Shown: in pieces, positions 7,578 to 15,671 of the stretch
How the letters are laid out: every line of letters starts with the position of its first letter
How positions within the stretch are numbered: the first letter of the stretch is position 1
NCBI GenBank assembly: GCA_012270625.1
Contig: JAAXHZ010000080.1
Span: 1-29,259 of the forward strand
Length of the DNA: 29,259 nucleotides
Origin: Dehalococcoidia bacterium
Lineage (GTDB): Bacteria > Chloroflexota > Dehalococcoidia > SAR202 > UBA11138
Direction: 5' to 3'
Program-made: the position numbers and the translations under genes
Notes under the pieces: generated by a model
Told to the model about the DNA's origin: nothing
Database searches by the model: none
The model's input: only the letters and a program-made list of their open reading frames with translations

Positions 7578-8939
7578 TTACGGGTCAGTGAACTTCCTTC
7601 TGATCTGTTCCTCGAAGTCGGGTTCCCACCTCACTATACGGCCTTGGGAAAGCAGTGTTTCGTTGGATGCCTGGCGAGAAGCCCTCGGATTGGCCGGACT
7701 AGTGCCTATCACACCCGATTCCGTCATGTCCGTGATACGCGCATCGTCGAGCCCAAGAAGGTTGGACAGGACCGATTGGTTGTGTTCTCCCAACGTCGGG
7801 GCGGCAGACCTGATCTCGCCTGGCGTCTCACCGAACTTCCACGGTCGGCTGGCATAGGGCAGGGGAGGCATCTCCGTTGACGCTGGATGAGACACGACTT
7901 CATAGAATCCGCGGGCATTCAGATGTTCGTTGAACAGCAGAGCCTTGCCATCCAAGACCGCGCCAGCCGGTACTCCGACCTCCTGTAGCGCTTTCTGCAT
8001 CTCGCCGGCCGACCTTCCTGCCGTGACTTCCGATATCAGAGTGTCTATAAGTTCATGGTTTTCGATCCTCGAAAGACCGTCGGCAAATCGCGGATCGCTT
8101 ACCCAGTCGGGCTGATCCAGCACGCCGCACAGGGCAGCCCACTCACTGTCAGATCTCACGCTCAGAGAGATCCAGCTGTCGTCTCCCGCGCATGGGTAGG
8201 TACCCTGCGGCGCGTACCTGTTATCCCGGTTCCCAGAAGTTCCTGTGACCCTGCCATTGAAGGCGTAGTCCATAAGCGGCTCGGGAACGGTGGCGGTGAG
8301 GGTCTGTGTCTGGGAGACGTCGATGAACTGGCCCTCTCCGGTTACGGCCCTGTGCATAAGGGCCGCCATGACTGCAAACACCGTGTGTTCGCCAGCCGTG
8401 TAGTCGGCGTATGGCAGCTCTGGAATCGAGGGCGGTCCATCGATGTACCCAGTCACCGACGCCAGACCGCACGCCGCCTCGGTGCCATAGCCTATCGCTC
8501 CGAAACCGCTCCAGGGGCCGGTGTGACCGTAGCCTGTCGATGAGACCATGATGATGTCCGGTTTCACTCTTGTGAGATCGTCGTATTCCAGGCCAAAGTT
8601 GCTTATCACCCGAGGGGTGAAGTTCTCGACGAACACATCGCTCACGGCTATAAGATCGATCAAAGTCTCGATACCTGACGACTGGGCCAGATCCAGAGTG
8701 AGGCTCTGCTTACCCCTGTTCTGCTCGTAGAAATTGACCGCGCGGTTCCAGAACTCGCCGGAGCCGTCGTTCTTGTAGAATCCGGCGACACGATAGCCAT
8801 CCATGCGCGTGCAGGACTCTATGCGTATAACCTCGGCGCCCATATCTCCGAGCAGCTTGGTGGCGAACGGTATCGCGATAAGCTGACCCATCTCGACGAT
8901 TCGTATGCCCTCTAGGGCTCTCGCTGCGGCCATGCTCAT
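7578..8939 (-). CDS. CaiB/BaiF family (class III) CoA-transferase, second of a pair
   Basis: The 453-residue protein begins with the family opener LEGIRIVEMGQLIAIPFATKLLGDMGAEVIRIE and contains NRGKQSLTLDL, the CoA-binding region, and YADYTAGEH, where the Asp matches the catalytic aspartate of formyl-CoA transferase and CaiB. It moves CoA between two carboxylic acids through an aspartyl-anhydride mechanism. It carries about 50 residues more than its upstream neighbour, mostly a polar C-terminal tail after the LGEHN motif. Its ATG overlaps the upstream gene's TGA (ATGA, 8936-8939), as expected for subunits of a heteromer or sequential enzymes. The substrates are unknown. Confidence 0.93.
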   Translation of the reverse strand: MSMAAARALEGIRIVEMGQLIAIPFATKLLGDMGAEVIRIESCTRMDGYRVAGFYKNDGSGEFWNRAVNFYEQNRGKQSLTLDLAQSSGIETLIDLIAVSDVFVENFTPRVISNFGLEYDDLTRVKPDIIMVSSTGYGHTGPWSGFGAIGYGTEAACGLASVTGYIDGPPSIPELPYADYTAGEHTVFAVMAALMHRAVTGEGQFIDVSQTQTLTATVPEPLMDYAFNGRVTGTSGNRDNRYAPQGTYPCAGDDSWISLSVRSDSEWAALCGVLDQPDWVSDPRFADGLSRIENHELIDTLISEVTAGRSAGEMQKALQEVGVPAGAVLDGKALLFNEHLNARGFYEVVSHPASTEMPPLPYASRPWKFGETPGEIRSAAPTLGEHNQSVLSNLLGLDDARITDMTESGVIGTSPANPRASRQASNETLLSQGRIVRWEPDFEEQIRRKFTDP

Positions 8940-10135
8940 ACGACTCCGGCGGCTACGAGCTGGCCCAGCTCTTCCTTGGACATACCAAGCTGTTCCACGT
9001 ATATCTCGATGTTGTGCTGGCCCAGCGTGGGTGCAGGCGTCTCGACAGACCAGGGTGTCTTCGACATGCCAAACGGCGCGCCGGGGTAGTCTGCTTTACC
9101 CGAGACAGGATGATCGATCTCTACAAAATACTCCCGATGCTCGTACTGAGGGTTTTTGTGAAGTTCAGCGGCATCCAGCACTATGCCGTATATCAGGCCC
9201 CGTCGCCGGTTGGCTCTGTAGAACAGGTCTTCTTTACCGTACTTCGCGAAAGCGTCACGCAGGATCCTGTCGAGGTCGGCGGCGTTCTCAAGACGCCCCT
9301 CCGCGGTAGCGAAGCGTTCATGAGCAAGCTCGTCCGATTCGAGAAAGTCCACGGTAGCATCCCAGTCCACGCCTCCGAACGCGATTGGGACTATATAGCC
9401 GTCCTTGGTTGCCACAGGAGATCGCGGCAATTCGCCAGCCTCACTTGGCCGGCGCCACTTGACGGCACCCGTGTACGCGAATGCCGAGGTCGTATCCCGG
9501 AGTCCGGTCGCGATGCACTCCTGAATCGAAACATCGATCCACTGGCCGGTTCCAGTCATCGCACGATGAAAGAGAGCGATGAGGGCAGCAGAAGCAGCGT
9601 CCGCGCCAGCTTTGAATTGCGCCTGGTTGAAGCCGTGCTTGAGCGGCTCGCGGTCGTTGTCTCCGAAGATGTACTGGATGCCGCCGAGCGCGTATTCGAC
9701 TAAGTCGGTCGCCTCGTAGTCTCGGTACGGTCCAGTCTGGCCGAAGTTAGAAATCGACACCATGACTACCGAAGGATTAGTCGCGCTAAAGGTCTGGTAG
9801 GTTAGGCCGAGAGATGGCAGTGTGCGGGGCCGAAAGTTCTCAACGATAAGATCGACTTCGTCGGCCAGCCGTCTGAGTATCTTTTGTCCGGTGGCGGACT
9901 TCAGGTCGAGTGTGACCGAGCGCTTGTTGGTGTTCAGGTAGAGAAACGGCAGTCCCTTGTCAGGATGCGGGTCATCGCCCGTGAATGGCCCCATACTGCG
10001 CGCGGGGTCACCGGAGCCGGGACGTTCTATTTTCGTGACCTGTGCTCCGAAGTCGGCGAGCAGCTTCGTGCAGTAGGAGCCTGCGATGTGATGAGTCAGG
10101 TCCAGCACTTTGATTCCATTTAGGGCGCCGGCCAC
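8936..10135 (-). CDS. CaiB/BaiF family (class III) CoA-transferase, first of a pair
   Basis: The start is best placed at the GTG at 10135, six bases after a GGAG box; an in-frame GTG at 10141 lies inside that box. The protein is about 399 residues and has the family opener (GIKVLDLTHHIAGSYCTKLL), DFGAQVTKIERPGSGDPAR, NKRSVTLDL and a GAD segment in the place of the catalytic Asp region, and ends LGQHN followed by a short helix. It is a full-length class III CoA-transferase. The tandem arrangement resembles two-subunit enzymes such as benzylsuccinate CoA-transferase (BbsEF) or succinyl-CoA:malate CoA-transferase (SmtAB); which, if either, cannot be decided from sequence alone. It diverges from a D-2-hydroxyacid dehydrogenase. 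Confidence 0.93.
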   Translation of the reverse strand: MAGALNGIKVLDLTHHIAGSYCTKLLADFGAQVTKIERPGSGDPARSMGPFTGDDPHPDKGLPFLYLNTNKRSVTLDLKSATGQKILRRLADEVDLIVENFRPRTLPSLGLTYQTFSATNPSVVMVSISNFGQTGPYRDYEATDLVEYALGGIQYIFGDNDREPLKHGFNQAQFKAGADAASAALIALFHRAMTGTGQWIDVSIQECIATGLRDTTSAFAYTGAVKWRRPSEAGELPRSPVATKDGYIVPIAFGGVDWDATVDFLESDELAHERFATAEGRLENAADLDRILRDAFAKYGKEDLFYRANRRRGLIYGIVLDAAELHKNPQYEHREYFVEIDHPVSGKADYPGAPFGMSKTPWSVETPAPTLGQHNIEIYVEQLGMSKEELGQLVAAGVV

Positions 10136-10176
10136 AGCCACCTCCAGTATGACTCGTTTCTGTGCCGCCGGTCAGG

Positions 10177-10182
10177 ATTATA
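10177..10182 (-). promoter_or_regulatory. -10 box of the CaiB-pair promoter
   Basis: A perfect TATAAT on the minus strand, about 42 bases before the GTG start. I see no good -35 at 16-18 bases (CAGTAT at 17), so an activator or a weak promoter is possible. Confidence 0.4.
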
Positions 10183-10257
10183 CAGGTTCGAGCGGCTGGA
10201 TACTGGCATTGAACATATCAGCGTCATGAGAGGTCTGGTCCTGCATGGCGGTTGAGT

Positions 10258-10286
10258 TTGCCCATCCCCAGCTACCCTCGTATAAT
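10258..10286 (+). promoter_or_regulatory. Promoter of the D-2-hydroxyacid dehydrogenase
   Basis: TTGCCC (10258-10263), 17 bases, TATAAT (10281-10286). The start site would be near 10293, giving a leader of about 45 bases to the ATG at 10338. The same -35 hexamer and spacing occur before cmk. This promoter supports the short start of the gene, because the longer frame beginning at 10245 would include the promoter itself. Confidence 0.7.
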
Positions 10287-10337
10287 CGGGCTGCTTTGGA
10301 AAACTCTGAAAAGTACATCCAAGAAGTAGGAGCAAAA

Positions 10338-11312
10338 ATGGGAGCACAGGTAATCATCTACGGACCAAGCGACGCGCAGCTAGCCGATTTTCAACGGGTC
10401 GCGCCAGAGGGTGTCGAAGTGGGATGGGTGAACTCCACCCTGTCCCTTGACGAGCAAGCGGTTCAGCTGCAGGACGCCCAGGTCGCCATAGTCGGCGGGG
10501 CGCCGGTGACAGTCGAAGTAGCGAGTCGAGCGCCAAACCTTAAGCTCGTACAGACCATCAGCGCTGGCACCGACACTCTGGACAAGACGGCTCTCGGGGA
10601 AATGGGCATACGTGTCTCGAACAATGGCGGGGGCAATGCGGTCGCGGTCGCCGAGCACACGATCGCGCTGCTGGTGAGCACGATCCGCAAGATGCAGCTG
10701 CAGTTCAACGCCGTAAAGGCCGGTGAGTGGGCCGCTGACATCAGACAGGCATGGTTCTCGCAGGCGAACGAGATCCAAGGGAAGACAGTAGGTATTGTGG
10801 GACTCGGCAGAATCGGCTCGCGCGTGGCGCGCAGGCTGCAAGGCTGGGAGTGCGACATCATCTACACGGACATCGTCGATCCTGAGCCCGGCATCGAGGA
10901 AGAGTTGAATTTGAGACGGGTGTCCCTCGACGAGCTGCTCCAAGAGTCGGATATCATCACGCTCCATGTCCCCCTCGGAAGACCGACGCACCACATGATA
11001 AGTGACCGTGAGTTCGACCTTATGAAGCCGACAGTGGTCTTCATCAATGCTTGTCGCGGGCCAGTCGTTGATGAGGCCGCTCTCATTCGCGCCCTTGAAG
11101 CAGGGAAGGTTGCGCAAGCAGGTTTGGACGTACTCGAAGAAGAGCCCACTCCTGTCGATAATCCCCTCCTCAATATGGACAATGTGCTGGTCACGCCTCA
11201 TCTCGCGTCGTTCACGCAAGAGTCAGGCGAAAAGAGCCGCACGTTCGCGGTGCACAACGCGGCCAGGGTACTCAGGGGAGAGGATCCAGAGTCGGTGGTG
11301 CTGCCTGACTAA
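10338..11312 (+). CDS. D-isomer-specific 2-hydroxyacid dehydrogenase
   Basis: The ATG at 10338 is preceded by AGGAG at a good distance and gives 324 residues; upstream in-frame codons lie across the promoter. The NAD-binding glycine motif GIVGLGRIG (152-160) sits in a Rossmann fold, and the catalytic residues are Arg240 (NACRGPVVD), Glu269 (LDVLEEEP) and His288 (VTPHLAS). The enzyme interconverts 2-oxoacids and D-2-hydroxyacids with NAD(P)H in the cytoplasm. There is no ACT domain, so it is not a classic SerA; glyoxylate/hydroxypyruvate or another short 2-oxoacid is possible. Its divergent partners are two CoA-transferases, which may point to an acid-degradation locus. Confidence 0.92.
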   Translation: MGAQVIIYGPSDAQLADFQRVAPEGVEVGWVNSTLSLDEQAVQLQDAQVAIVGGAPVTVEVASRAPNLKLVQTISAGTDTLDKTALGEMGIRVSNNGGGNAVAVAEHTIALLVSTIRKMQLQFNAVKAGEWAADIRQAWFSQANEIQGKTVGIVGLGRIGSRVARRLQGWECDIIYTDIVDPEPGIEEELNLRRVSLDELLQESDIITLHVPLGRPTHHMISDREFDLMKPTVVFINACRGPVVDEAALIRALEAGKVAQAGLDVLEEEPTPVDNPLLNMDNVLVTPHLASFTQESGEKSRTFAVHNAARVLRGEDPESVVLPD

Positions 11313-11332
11313 CACGACGATGGCGTAAACTC

Positions 11333-11361
11333 GGAGTGGGCAGTTCTGTTTTGCTCGCTCC
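11333..11361 (+). terminator. Hairpin between convergent genes (weak terminator candidate)
   Basis: GGAGTGGGCA (11333-11342) pairs over all ten positions, two of them G-U, with TGCTCGCTCC (11352-11361) around a 9-base loop. The wobble pairs exist only in the plus-strand RNA, so it suits the dehydrogenase transcript. No T-run follows, so rho-independent termination is uncertain. Confidence 0.4.
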
Positions 11362-11367
11362 CGTGCT

Positions 11368-12054
11368 CTAGGCCCGAACGGACGGGATCCTCTCCCGGCT
11401 TACACCGACTCTGTCAAGCAAGTCAAAGGGAGCGGAGTCAAGAAGGGACACGGCATCTTCGAGGTCCAGCCCCGAGCCTCTCGCAACCTTCATGGCGAAG
11501 TCTCGGCTGAGCAGGTCCTCGGGCGCGTGCGCGTCGGAATCGAGGACCAATCTCGCGCCAGCTGCCCTTGCGGTCTGCACTACATGGCCATTGGCCATGC
11601 CGTGGCCCTTGCGCCCGGAGACCTCCAGGAACACGCCGTTAGCGGCTGCAATTCGAGCCTCGTCCAGTGTTATCAGGCCCGGGTGGGCGAGGATATCCAC
11701 CTCAGTGCTAGACACGGACGCAAGGTTGGTTCCTTCTACGACGGGCTCGGTTATGGTCTCGCCGTGAACGTTGACCATCACAGCGCCAAGGCGTCTGCAC
11801 TCACGCGCCAGTCTGTCTATGTCCTCGCTCGGAGTGTGCGTAATCTCCACTCCGGGCAGGGCCAGGATGTCCCAGCGGGAGCTGGCCATTTCGCAGTCGG
11901 CTATCAAGGTCTTGAGAATGAACTCCATATTCCCCGGGCCAACGTGATCTGTGATCGCCATGACACGATAGCCGGTGTGAATAGCTCGACGTATCAGCTC
12001 GATAGGGGAGAGTACGCCGTCGCTCAGGAAGGTGTGAGTGTGGAAGTCAAACAT
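11368..12054 (-). CDS. PHP-domain metal-dependent hydrolase
   Basis: The 228-residue protein is a lone PHP domain: FDFHTHTFLSDG at the N-terminus, AITDHVG, the PGVEITH motif, VNVHGE, ILAHPG and LDSDAHAPED give the usual cluster of His/Asp/Glu metal ligands. PHP proteins of this size are phosphoesterases (histidinol-phosphatase-like or nucleotide/RNA phosphatases). The gene follows the TPP-domain gene by 20 bases and is the last of the minus-strand cluster; I see no clear ribosome binding site. It shares fold but not close sequence with the PHP half of PolX at 23991. The substrate is unknown. Confidence 0.85.
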   Translation of the reverse strand: MFDFHTHTFLSDGVLSPIELIRRAIHTGYRVMAITDHVGPGNMEFILKTLIADCEMASSRWDILALPGVEITHTPSEDIDRLARECRRLGAVMVNVHGETITEPVVEGTNLASVSSTEVDILAHPGLITLDEARIAAANGVFLEVSGRKGHGMANGHVVQTARAAGARLVLDSDAHAPEDLLSRDFAMKVARGSGLDLEDAVSLLDSAPFDLLDRVGVSRERIPSVRA

Positions 12055-12074
12055 GATTGGAAGCGGCGGGGACT

Positions 12075-12644
12075 CTAACTATCCTGCTGAAGCGTTCCGG
12101 CAATGTCGCGCATCTTGGGACCAGTCTTGCCCATGTAGAACGGTGGTGGAGTAGGCGGGTGGTTTACTTTCAGGCACACGAAGACAGGCCCTTGCTGGAC
12201 GATGATCCGTGGCAGCTCGCTTGCCAAGTCTTCAAGGTCACTGAACTCGTATGCGTGCTCGAATCCCGCGTCTCGAGCCAGCGCGGCAAAGTCGTACTTG
12301 CCGGAGCCCGGTATCGGTTGCCCGCCGGTGGTGAAGTACACGCCGTCTTCGAAGACGAAGTGCACCAGATTCGCTGGGGCGGTCTCGGCGATCGTAACCA
12401 GGGTGCCGAGGTTCATGAGAAGTGCGCCGTCGCCGTCGAGACACAGCACCTTCTTGTCCGGCTGAGCCAGCGCGATTCCCAGCGCGACGGATGATGCCTT
12501 GCCCATGGCACCGAAAATGGGAAGGTCAAGATCGGGCTTCTCAGAGACCGATTCCCAATACCTGTTGGGAGTCATGGTACCTACGACAACGGCGTCGCCC
12601 CTAACATCATTTATTGCTTTTGCCGCGTCGAGTGAGGAGATCAT
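12075..12644 (-). CDS. Lone TPP-binding domain protein, sulfopyruvate/phosphonopyruvate decarboxylase beta-like
   Basis: The 189-residue protein is only the C-terminal (PP) half of a thiamine-diphosphate enzyme. It has the FGAMGKASSVALGIALAQP lead-in, the GDGALLMNLG motif (71-80) and, about 26 residues on, FEDGVYFTTGGQP where relatives usually have DNG. So the metal-binding Asn of the motif is replaced by Asp100. It resembles ComE and the C-terminal half of phosphonopyruvate decarboxylase. Such proteins need a PYR domain partner that supplies the catalytic Glu, and none is visible in this window. An AAGGAG box lies 10 bases before the ATG, and an internal promoter precedes it. Family likely, reaction unknown. 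Confidence 0.82.
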   Translation of the reverse strand: MISSLDAAKAINDVRGDAVVVGTMTPNRYWESVSEKPDLDLPIFGAMGKASSVALGIALAQPDKKVLCLDGDGALLMNLGTLVTIAETAPANLVHFVFEDGVYFTTGGQPIPGSGKYDFAALARDAGFEHAYEFSDLEDLASELPRIIVQQGPVFVCLKVNHPPTPPPFYMGKTGPKMRDIAGTLQQDS

Positions 12645-12681
12645 TCTCGTGTTGCTCCTTGAGTGTCACGTCTGGCAAGCA

Positions 12682-12710
12682 ATTGTAGCGAGGGGACTTG
12701 ACCGGCACAA
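12682..12710 (-). promoter_or_regulatory. Internal promoter before the TPP-domain gene
   Basis: TTGTGC (12710-12705), 17 bases, TACAAT (12687-12682) on the minus strand, in the 83-base gap after ubiX. It would let the TPP-domain and PHP genes be transcribed apart from the ubi genes. Confidence 0.5.
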
Positions 12711-12727
12711 CCGCACGACAGCGGCCC

Positions 12728-13342
12728 TTAGCCCCTGTACTGGAATCTCTCCGGCATATGGGAAGTGACGTTCAGAGCCATAAGCGTTCGCTGCGCCGCA
12801 AACTCAGCTACGTCGTCGATGCTCTGCTGACGCAGGTAGAACGCGGGCTCGGGTGGGATGATCGTTGCGCCGAGCGTGGCGAGCTTCGTAAGGTTTTCCA
12901 GATGTATGACACTCAGAGGAGATTCTCTGGGCACGACGACAAGAGGGCGGCGCTCCTTGATCGTCACGTCTGCCGCGCGGCGGATCAGGGTGTCAGACGT
13001 GCCATGGGCGACTGATGACGCGGTCGCCATGCTGCACGGCACAATCACCATACCCAGAGCCGGAAACGTGCCGCTGGCGATGGGCGCCGTCATCTCCTGT
13101 GGGCCGTAGTATTCGAACATGCCGGAGTCTGACCATCGCTCAAGCGCCGCGCCGAACGATTCATCTGCTTCTCGCCTCCACACCATCCTGGCCGCGGCAG
13201 ATGCCGATGCGATGACAGGCACTCGCTCCGCCAACAGGGCATCGACAGTGTGTGAGGCCAGCGCCGAGCCGCTCGCGCCTGTAATGCCAACCACAACCGG
13301 CAGCGCGCCTGTATCTGGGCTTTCTGCGCTGAGCGAACTCAT
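12728..13342 (-). CDS. ubiX: Flavin prenyltransferase UbiX (MqnM-type)
   Basis: The start is the ATG at 13342, which overlaps the ubiA stop (ATGA); the frame is open further upstream but only inside ubiA. The 204-residue protein has GITGASGS at the N-terminus, IVPCSMATASSVAHG and the PRESPLSVIHLENL motif, all diagnostic of UbiX. It joins a dimethylallyl group to FMN to make prenylated FMN, the cofactor of UbiD decarboxylases such as the one encoded two genes upstream. Its length is near the family norm. Its position with ubiD and a MqnP-like ubiA fits the role called MqnM in the futalosine menaquinone pathway. Confidence 0.96.
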   Translation of the reverse strand: MSSLSAESPDTGALPVVVGITGASGSALASHTVDALLAERVPVIASASAAARMVWRREADESFGAALERWSDSGMFEYYGPQEMTAPIASGTFPALGMVIVPCSMATASSVAHGTSDTLIRRAADVTIKERRPLVVVPRESPLSVIHLENLTKLATLGATIIPPEPAFYLRQQSIDDVAEFAAQRTLMALNVTSHMPERFQYRG

Positions 13343-14238
13343 CTGATATATACCGCCCAGACTGTCCCGACCAGCATCGTGGTCGATACGTAGGCGTTTA
13401 TCCGCCCAAACGCGACTCCCAAGCGTGACAAGTCCGATGGCGAAACCAGGATGTACTTGTACACGAGAATTCCGGACGCTGCCACACACGATAAGAAGTA
13501 GGGCCATGAAAGACCCATCCAGATACCCAGGGAGACGAGGCAAATGACCGCAGATATATCCAGGGTCCTAGCTATTGCAAATGCCTTGACGACCCCGAAT
13601 CGAGACGCAACGGAGTGAAGCCCATTCTCACGATGGAATTCGACGTCCTGGGTATGATAGATGATGTCGAAGCTGCCTGCCCAGAGCGCAACCGCCAGCG
13701 ACATCAGTACAGGTTCGAGGGTTAGCGTGCCGGTCACTCCTATCCATGCCGCCGATGGAGAGATCGCGAGCGCCCACCCGAGCAAGAGGTTGGCTGCCCA
13801 CGTGAATCGCTTGGTGTATGGATACACTACGAGGTACACAGCCGCGACTGGGGCAAGGACGAGAGCTAGTGTGTTGAGCTGCCACGCGGCAAAGAAGAAT
13901 ATGCACAGGGAGACCACCGCGAGGGCGATCACCTCCCAGGCGTTCAGAAGGCCTTGTGGCAGGTGACGCATCGCGGCCCTGGGATTAATCGCGTCGATGT
14001 GCCTATCTATGACACGGTTCGCCGACATCCCTACTGTGCGGGCGCTCACCATTGCGAGTGTGATCCACCCAAACGTAGCCCAGCCGGGAAAGCCGTCAGC
14101 GGCCAGAGTCATGCCGATGTACGCGAATGGGAGGGCGAAGATGCTCTCGTGGAACTTGATCGCATCTAGGAACATAGGCGCCCTGCGCCATATAGCCGAT
14201 GTGTTCGCCGCGGTGCTCAGAATCCATACTCCTGCCAT
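13339..14238 (-). CDS. UbiA-family prenyltransferase, MqnP-like
   Basis: A membrane protein with about 8-9 hydrophobic segments. The first prenyl-diphosphate motif is NRVIDRHIDAINPRA, and the segment YPYTKRFTW followed by LGWALAISPSAAWIGVTG resembles MqnP, which prenylates 1,4-dihydroxy-6-naphthoate, more than E. coli UbiA. The second Asp motif region is DIIYHTQDVEFHRENGLHS. The start is uncertain: ATG at 14238 gives 299 aa and overlaps ubiD by 22 bases, while ATG at 14175 (278 aa) has a weak AGGG box and places IKFHESIFALPFAY near the N-terminus as in relatives. It lies between ubiD and ubiX with overlaps. Confidence 0.9.
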   Translation of the reverse strand: MAGVWILSTAANTSAIWRRAPMFLDAIKFHESIFALPFAYIGMTLAADGFPGWATFGWITLAMVSARTVGMSANRVIDRHIDAINPRAAMRHLPQGLLNAWEVIALAVVSLCIFFFAAWQLNTLALVLAPVAAVYLVVYPYTKRFTWAANLLLGWALAISPSAAWIGVTGTLTLEPVLMSLAVALWAGSFDIIYHTQDVEFHRENGLHSVASRFGVVKAFAIARTLDISAVICLVSLGIWMGLSWPYFLSCVAASGILVYKYILVSPSDLSRLGVAFGRINAYVSTTMLVGTVWAVYIR

Positions 14239-15671
14239 CTGCTGTCAACGAGCATCTTAATGTCTTCGCTCATGACAATGTCCGGTGGCCAGTCCCGACT
14301 TCTGCCCTCGCCCTCAAACTTGGCGGTCGCGTCCACTCCGACCTTGCTACCGAATCTGGGGGTTGGCGTTGCATGATCGAGGTCGTCCAATGGTCCATCC
14401 GCAAATACCAAATCGGACGCGGGATCGATGTTGTTTGTTACTCTCCAGGTCACTTCAGATAGATTCTGTACGTCCACGTAGTGATCTACGACTACGATCG
14501 TTTTCACCAGCATCATCAGCCCGAGGCCCCAAAGCGCGTGCATCACCTTGCGCGCATGTCCGGGATACTCCTTGCGGATCGATACGATGACAAGGTTGTG
14601 GAAGATGCCCTCGGCGGGCATGTTGACGTCCACGATTTCAGGAAGGGCCATCTGCATAACCGGCAGCATAATGCGCTCGGCTGCCTTTCCCATGAAGAAG
14701 TCCTCGGTCGGTGGGCGTCCCACCATTGTGGTGGGATAGATTGGGTCCCGGCGATGAGTCATAGCAGTAACGTGGAAGACGGGATATGGCTCGGGCGGCG
14801 AGTAGTATCCGGTGTGATCACCGAATGGGCCTTCGTCCCGCATCTCGCCGGGTGATACGTAGCCTTCGAGGACGTACTCGGCGTGTGCCGGGACCTCCAG
14901 ATCGACTGTCTTACACCGGACTACCTCTACGGGATCTCCACGTATGATGCCTGACGCCGCCAGCTCGTCCATGTCCGGTGGCAAGGGCATTGCGCCGGTC
15001 CACATTGTGGCAGGATCGGCTCCCAGCGCAACCGCAACCTCCAGCCGCTCAATGCCCTGTTCGCGCGCACGTCTATCGTGCCTCGCTCCGACCTTATGAG
15101 TCTGCCAGTGCATACCTGTCGTCTTCTGGTCGAACACCTGCATTCGGTAGGTGCCAACGTTGCGCCTGCCCGACTCCGGGTCGCGAGTGATGACCAGCGG
15201 CAGCGTGATATACGGGCCGGCATCTCCGGGCCAGCAGGTGATTACCGGCATCCTGTAGAGGTCCACGTCGTCGCCAGTAAGAACTACTTCCTGACAGGGA
15301 GCTCGGCGCACGGTACGGGGCTGCGCTCTCGCCAGTCCGACGATGTCCCCTAGAGCACGTAGCCTGCCTCCAATACCGCTTGGCGGGGCCTGTGCCATGC
15401 TTATCAGGCTCCTGACACGATCCACCAGTTCGTCGATGTGATCCACACCCAAGGCCAGCGCCACCCGCCTGTGGGTGCCAAAGATGTTGATTAGAAGAGG
15501 CGCAGAGTGGCCTCGCACGTTGGAGAAGAGCAGGGCGGGACCTCCGTTCTTCACCATACGATCGGTTATCTCGGTGACCTCCAGCTCAGGATCAACAGGA
15601 GCGTCGATTCGTTTCAGCTCTCCTGACTGTTCGAGAAGCTCTATAAACTCCCGCAAGTCTTTGTAGCTCAT
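14217..15671 (-). CDS. ubiD: UbiD-family prenyl-FMN-dependent decarboxylase (MqnL-like)
   Basis: The 484-residue protein begins YKDLREFIELLEQSGELKRI, as UbiD proteins do, and contains DEGPFGDHTGYY, the acidic catalytic/prFMN segment, and PTTMVGRPPTEDFFMGKAAER in the conserved C-terminal half. The length is normal. It removes the carboxylate from a prenylated aromatic acid using prenyl-FMN from UbiX. With the MqnP-like prenyltransferase next to it, the likely substrate is the prenylated 1,4-dihydroxy-6-naphthoate of the futalosine menaquinone route; a 4-hydroxybenzoate-type acid is the alternative. The ATG at 15671 overlaps the stop of the CinA/NadD-like fusion gene (ATGA). Confidence 0.96.
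   Translation of the reverse strand: MSYKDLREFIELLEQSGELKRIDAPVDPELEVTEITDRMVKNGGPALLFSNVRGHSAPLLINIFGTHRRVALALGVDHIDELVDRVRSLISMAQAPPSGIGGRLRALGDIVGLARAQPRTVRRAPCQEVVLTGDDVDLYRMPVITCWPGDAGPYITLPLVITRDPESGRRNVGTYRMQVFDQKTTGMHWQTHKVGARHDRRAREQGIERLEVAVALGADPATMWTGAMPLPPDMDELAASGIIRGDPVEVVRCKTVDLEVPAHAEYVLEGYVSPGEMRDEGPFGDHTGYYSPPEPYPVFHVTAMTHRRDPIYPTTMVGRPPTEDFFMGKAAERIMLPVMQMALPEIVDVNMPAEGIFHNLVIVSIRKEYPGHARKVMHALWGLGLMMLVKTIVVVDHYVDVQNLSEVTWRVTNNIDPASDLVFADGPLDDLDHATPTPRFGSKVGVDATAKFEGEGRSRDWPPDIVMSEDIKMLVDSRWQEYGF

Noticed and set aside
9014..9703. A 229-codon open frame on the plus strand
   Set aside because: It lies wholly antisense to the CaiB/BaiF gene, whose family motifs and overlaps are clear; the translated sequence has no recognisable domain.
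10380..11219. A 279-codon open frame on the minus strand
   Set aside because: It is antisense to the 2-hydroxyacid dehydrogenase, which has its full set of catalytic residues, a promoter and a binding site.
11527..12078. A 183-codon open frame on the plus strand
   Set aside because: It is antisense to the PHP hydrolase gene, whose metal-binding motifs are all in place.
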